From Sunxiuqinia rutila (GTDB lineage: Bacteria; Bacteroidota; Bacteroidia; Bacteroidales; Prolixibacteraceae), in NCBI RefSeq assembly GCF_050589705.1, contig NZ_JBNGOT010000010.1:62001-126000 (forward strand): a stretch of 64,000 nucleotides of DNA, given 5' to 3'. Below, in pieces: positions 61,818-64,000 of the stretch. The notes below the pieces were generated by a model that was not told where the DNA came from, searched no databases, and was given only the letters and a program-made list of their open reading frames with translations. Made by a program: the position numbers and the translations under genes. Numbering within the stretch: position 1 is the stretch's first letter; every line of letters begins with the position of its first letter.

Positions 61818-64000
61818 ATGAGTACGAAGAAGTTATGGTATGGATTTACCGCAGTAATGGTGCTGTCTTTCGCGGTACTTTTGTTTTATGGTTACGAAAT
61901 TTACCGGCAGGCTCCACCAATGCCTGATCAGGTGGTGACAAGCTCCGGAAAAACTGTTTTTAGTGGGCAAGACATTAAGGATGGTCAGAATGTATGGCAA
62001 TCAATTGGTGGACATCAGTTAGGAACGGTATGGGGGCATGGTGCGTACCAGGCCCCAGACTGGACAGCAGACTGGCTTCACCGGGAGGCTATGTTTTTGT
62101 TGAACTATTGGGGTAAAAAAGATTTTGGAAAGGCTTATGAGCTGTTGAATGAAGAGCAAAAAGCGGCTCTGGAGGCTCGGGTTCAAAAGGAAATGCGAAC
62201 CAACACCTACGACGAGTCAACGGGAAATCTGGTTATTTCAGAACTTCGGGCTTTGGCTATCCGGGAGGTTAGTAAGCACTATTCCGGTTTGTTTCAGGAT
62301 GGCCCTGAGGAAGCTGCTCTGCGGGAAGCTTATGCTATTCCGGAGAATACCATTAAGGAACAGAAGCGAATGGATCACATGAATGCTTTCTTCTTCTGGG
62401 CGACATGGGCTACGGTAACGGAGCGCCCCGGACAGGAAATATCGTACACCAACAACTGGCCCCCGGAAGAACTGGTAGGCAATAGACCGACCAGTGCTTT
62501 GATTTTGTGGACGGGTTTCAGTGTAATTATTCTGCTGGCTGGTATTGGATGGTTGTCGTGGTACTATGCTTCTTCCAAAGGTGATGAAGAACATCAGCCC
62601 GTGCCGGAAGTGAACCCGGTTAGTGGGATGAAATTGTTTCCATCGATGAAAGCGACCTTAAAGTATTTTTGGGTGGTTTCTCTGCTGATGCTGGTGCAGA
62701 TTATTGCCGGAGTTATTACGGCTCACTATGGGGTTGAAGGCAGTGCTTTTTATGGCATTCCGCTGGATCAATGGTTGCCTTATTCCATATCCAGAACCTG
62801 GCATGTTCAAATTGGTATTTTCTGGATTGCTACTTCCTGGCTGGCTACCGGCTTGTTTTTTGCTCCGGCCATTGCCGGTAAAGAACCCAAATTTCAGAAA
62901 CTGGGAGTTGACTTGTTGTTTTTTGCATTGCTGGTTATTGTTGTCGGATCATTGGCCGGACAATGGCTTGGGGTGATGCAGAAACTGGGTTTGGTTGAGA
63001 ATTTCTGGTTCGGACACCAAGGCTATGAGTACGTTGAGCTGGGACGTTTTTGGCAAATCTTTCTGTTTATTGGCTTATTTATTTGGTTGTTTTTGATGGG
63101 ACGAGCCCTGTTGCCGGCTTTACGCGAGCGGTCAGAAAACCGCAACCTGCTCATCATGTTCCTGATTGCATCGATTGCCATTGCCTCGTTTTACGGTGCC
63201 GGACTGATGTGGGGACGACAAACACACCTGGCTATTGCCGAATATTGGCGCTGGTGGGTGGTTCACCTTTGGGTGGAAGGATTCTTCGAAGTATTTGCAA
63301 CGGTGATTATTGCTTACCTGTTTGTACGGATGCAGCTGATTGGTTCGAAGATAGCCACCACTACGGTTTTGTTTTCCACCATCATTTTTCTGAGTGGAGG
63401 TATTTTGGGAACTTTCCATCACTTATATTTTACAGGAACGCCCACGGCGGTGCTGGCCTTGGGGGCTACATTCAGCGCGCTTGAAGTTGTCCCGCTGGTT
63501 TTAATGGGCTTCGAAGCCTACCATAACCTGACTTTGAGTCGTTCGGGTGAGTGGGTGAAAGCTTACAAGTGGCCGATCTATTGTTTTATTGCTGTTGCAT
63601 TCTGGAATTTTCTGGGAGCCGGAATCTTTGGATTTTTGATCAATCCCCCCATTGCTCTTTACTACATGCAAGGCTTGAATACCACTCCGGTTCATGGTCA
63701 TACTGCTTTATTCGGGGTTTATGGCTTTCTTGGAATTGGCTTGATGTTGTTTGTGTTGCGAGATATGAATCTGAAAAGCGAATGGAAAGAGAAGCCAATT
63801 AAGTTTGCTTTTTGGGCTATTAACATTGGCCTTTTGCTGATGGTGTTGATTAGTGTTCTGCCGGTTGGATTGGCACAAACCTGGGCCAGTGTTAAGTTTG
63901 GTTTGTGGTATGCCCGTTCGGCCGAGTTTATGCAGCAGCCCTTTATGGCCACACTGAAATGGTTACGGGTGATTGGAGATACGATTTTTGCTGCCGGGGT
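61818..64000 (+). CDS. norB: Quinol-dependent nitric oxide reductase (partial, C-terminus off window)
   Basis: A single-subunit quinol NO reductase (qNorB/NorZ), reducing NO to N2O at a haem/non-haem-iron centre. About 727 codons are visible and the family length is near 760, so only the C-terminus is missing. Helix 1 (about 8-26) is followed by the large periplasmic domain fused in qNOR (W-Q-S-I-G-G-H-Q-L-G-T-V-W). The haem-copper oxidase core follows, with H-L-W-V-E-G-F-F-E-V-F and G-T-F-H-H-L-Y-F containing the metal His pair. It is transcribed divergently from scdA-rrf2. Confidence 0.95.
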   Translation, partial: MSTKKLWYGFTAVMVLSFAVLLFYGYEIYRQAPPMPDQVVTSSGKTVFSGQDIKDGQNVWQSIGGHQLGTVWGHGAYQAPDWTADWLHREAMFLLNYWGKKDFGKAYELLNEEQKAALEARVQKEMRTNTYDESTGNLVISELRALAIREVSKHYSGLFQDGPEEAALREAYAIPENTIKEQKRMDHMNAFFFWATWATVTERPGQEISYTNNWPPEELVGNRPTSALILWTGFSVIILLAGIGWLSWYYASSKGDEEHQPVPEVNPVSGMKLFPSMKATLKYFWVVSLLMLVQIIAGVITAHYGVEGSAFYGIPLDQWLPYSISRTWHVQIGIFWIATSWLATGLFFAPAIAGKEPKFQKLGVDLLFFALLVIVVGSLAGQWLGVMQKLGLVENFWFGHQGYEYVELGRFWQIFLFIGLFIWLFLMGRALLPALRERSENRNLLIMFLIASIAIASFYGAGLMWGRQTHLAIAEYWRWWVVHLWVEGFFEVFATVIIAYLFVRMQLIGSKIATTTVLFSTIIFLSGGILGTFHHLYFTGTPTAVLALGATFSALEVVPLVLMGFEAYHNLTLSRSGEWVKAYKWPIYCFIAVAFWNFLGAGIFGFLINPPIALYYMQGLNTTPVHGHTALFGVYGFLGIGLMLFVLRDMNLKSEWKEKPIKFAFWAINIGLLLMVLISVLPVGLAQTWASVKFGLWYARSAEFMQQPFMATLKWLRVIGDTIFAAG

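Noticed and set aside
1..64000. CRISPR array or rRNA operon
   Set aside because: No regularly spaced identical repeats and no rRNA-like sequence were seen.

Overview
The window reads as chromosomal DNA from a member of the Bacteroidota, most likely the Marinilabiliales/Prolixibacteraceae branch. The phylum-level evidence is a DUF5606 gene, a ligA-DUF6913-dapA cluster, a BlaI/M56-TonB pair, a class I fumarase, many TAnnTTTG (-7) promoter elements and few Shine-Dalgarno sites. The family-level guess is inference only. Gene density is high, and no rRNA or CRISPR array is visible.

Layout. 1-8.6 kb (mostly minus): transaldolase (cut by the window edge), fructosamine kinase, DUF5606, a TPR lipoprotein, class I fumarase, a class IV aminotransferase, an orphan LytTR response regulator, RidA and an unknown membrane protein. 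8.9-12.5 kb (plus): ligA, DUF6913, dapA. 12.6-18.2 kb: a stand-alone FRG-domain protein, a HAD phosphatase, pyridoxamine kinase, MutS2 and a single-domain response regulator. 18.3-24.7 kb: an AGCS symporter with an extra soluble insert, a small acidic protein with PspC, Tex, a small membrane-anchored protein and a TPR protein. 24.7-27.7 kb: an M56 metallopeptidase with a TonB C-terminus and its BlaI repressor under two pairs of operator dyads, then a nitrilase-family amidase. 27.9-35.5 kb: an exported DsrE protein, tpiA, prmA, a DUF3307/SatD-HTH module with an unusual operator, a phosphodiesterase, a SixA-like phosphatase, rsmE, DUF368 and aroE. 35.5-42.2 kb (minus): TonB-ExbD-ExbB and a TamB-like giant whose start codon appears to be ATT. 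42.2-52.9 kb: tsaD, a COG0523 GTPase, lrgAB, HAD and histidine phosphatases, a tricorn-type protease, PhnA, rlmF and rpiB. 53-56.7 kb: an AraC regulator divergent from rhaT-rhaM-rhaA. 57.4-60.5 kb: tRNA-Leu(CAG) followed by a small, probably degenerate, mobile region (tyrosine integrase, ArdC-like protein, IS3-type transposase scar). 60.5-64 kb: a nitric-oxide defence locus with an Fe-S Rrf2 regulator, the RIC/ScdA repair protein and a divergent quinol NO reductase that runs off the window.

How the parts work together. The rha genes import, epimerise and isomerise L-rhamnose, but no kinase or aldolase is present here. ExbB-ExbD-TonB energise outer-membrane transport. In the NO locus, NO reduction, Fe-S repair and an Fe-S sensor share one divergent promoter flanked by an 11-bp inverted repeat. 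The least explained regulated units are the SatD-HTH/DUF3307 pair, with ACTATA boxes at a 14-bp period, and the BlaI/M56-TonB pair, whose operators sit on two stacked promoters.
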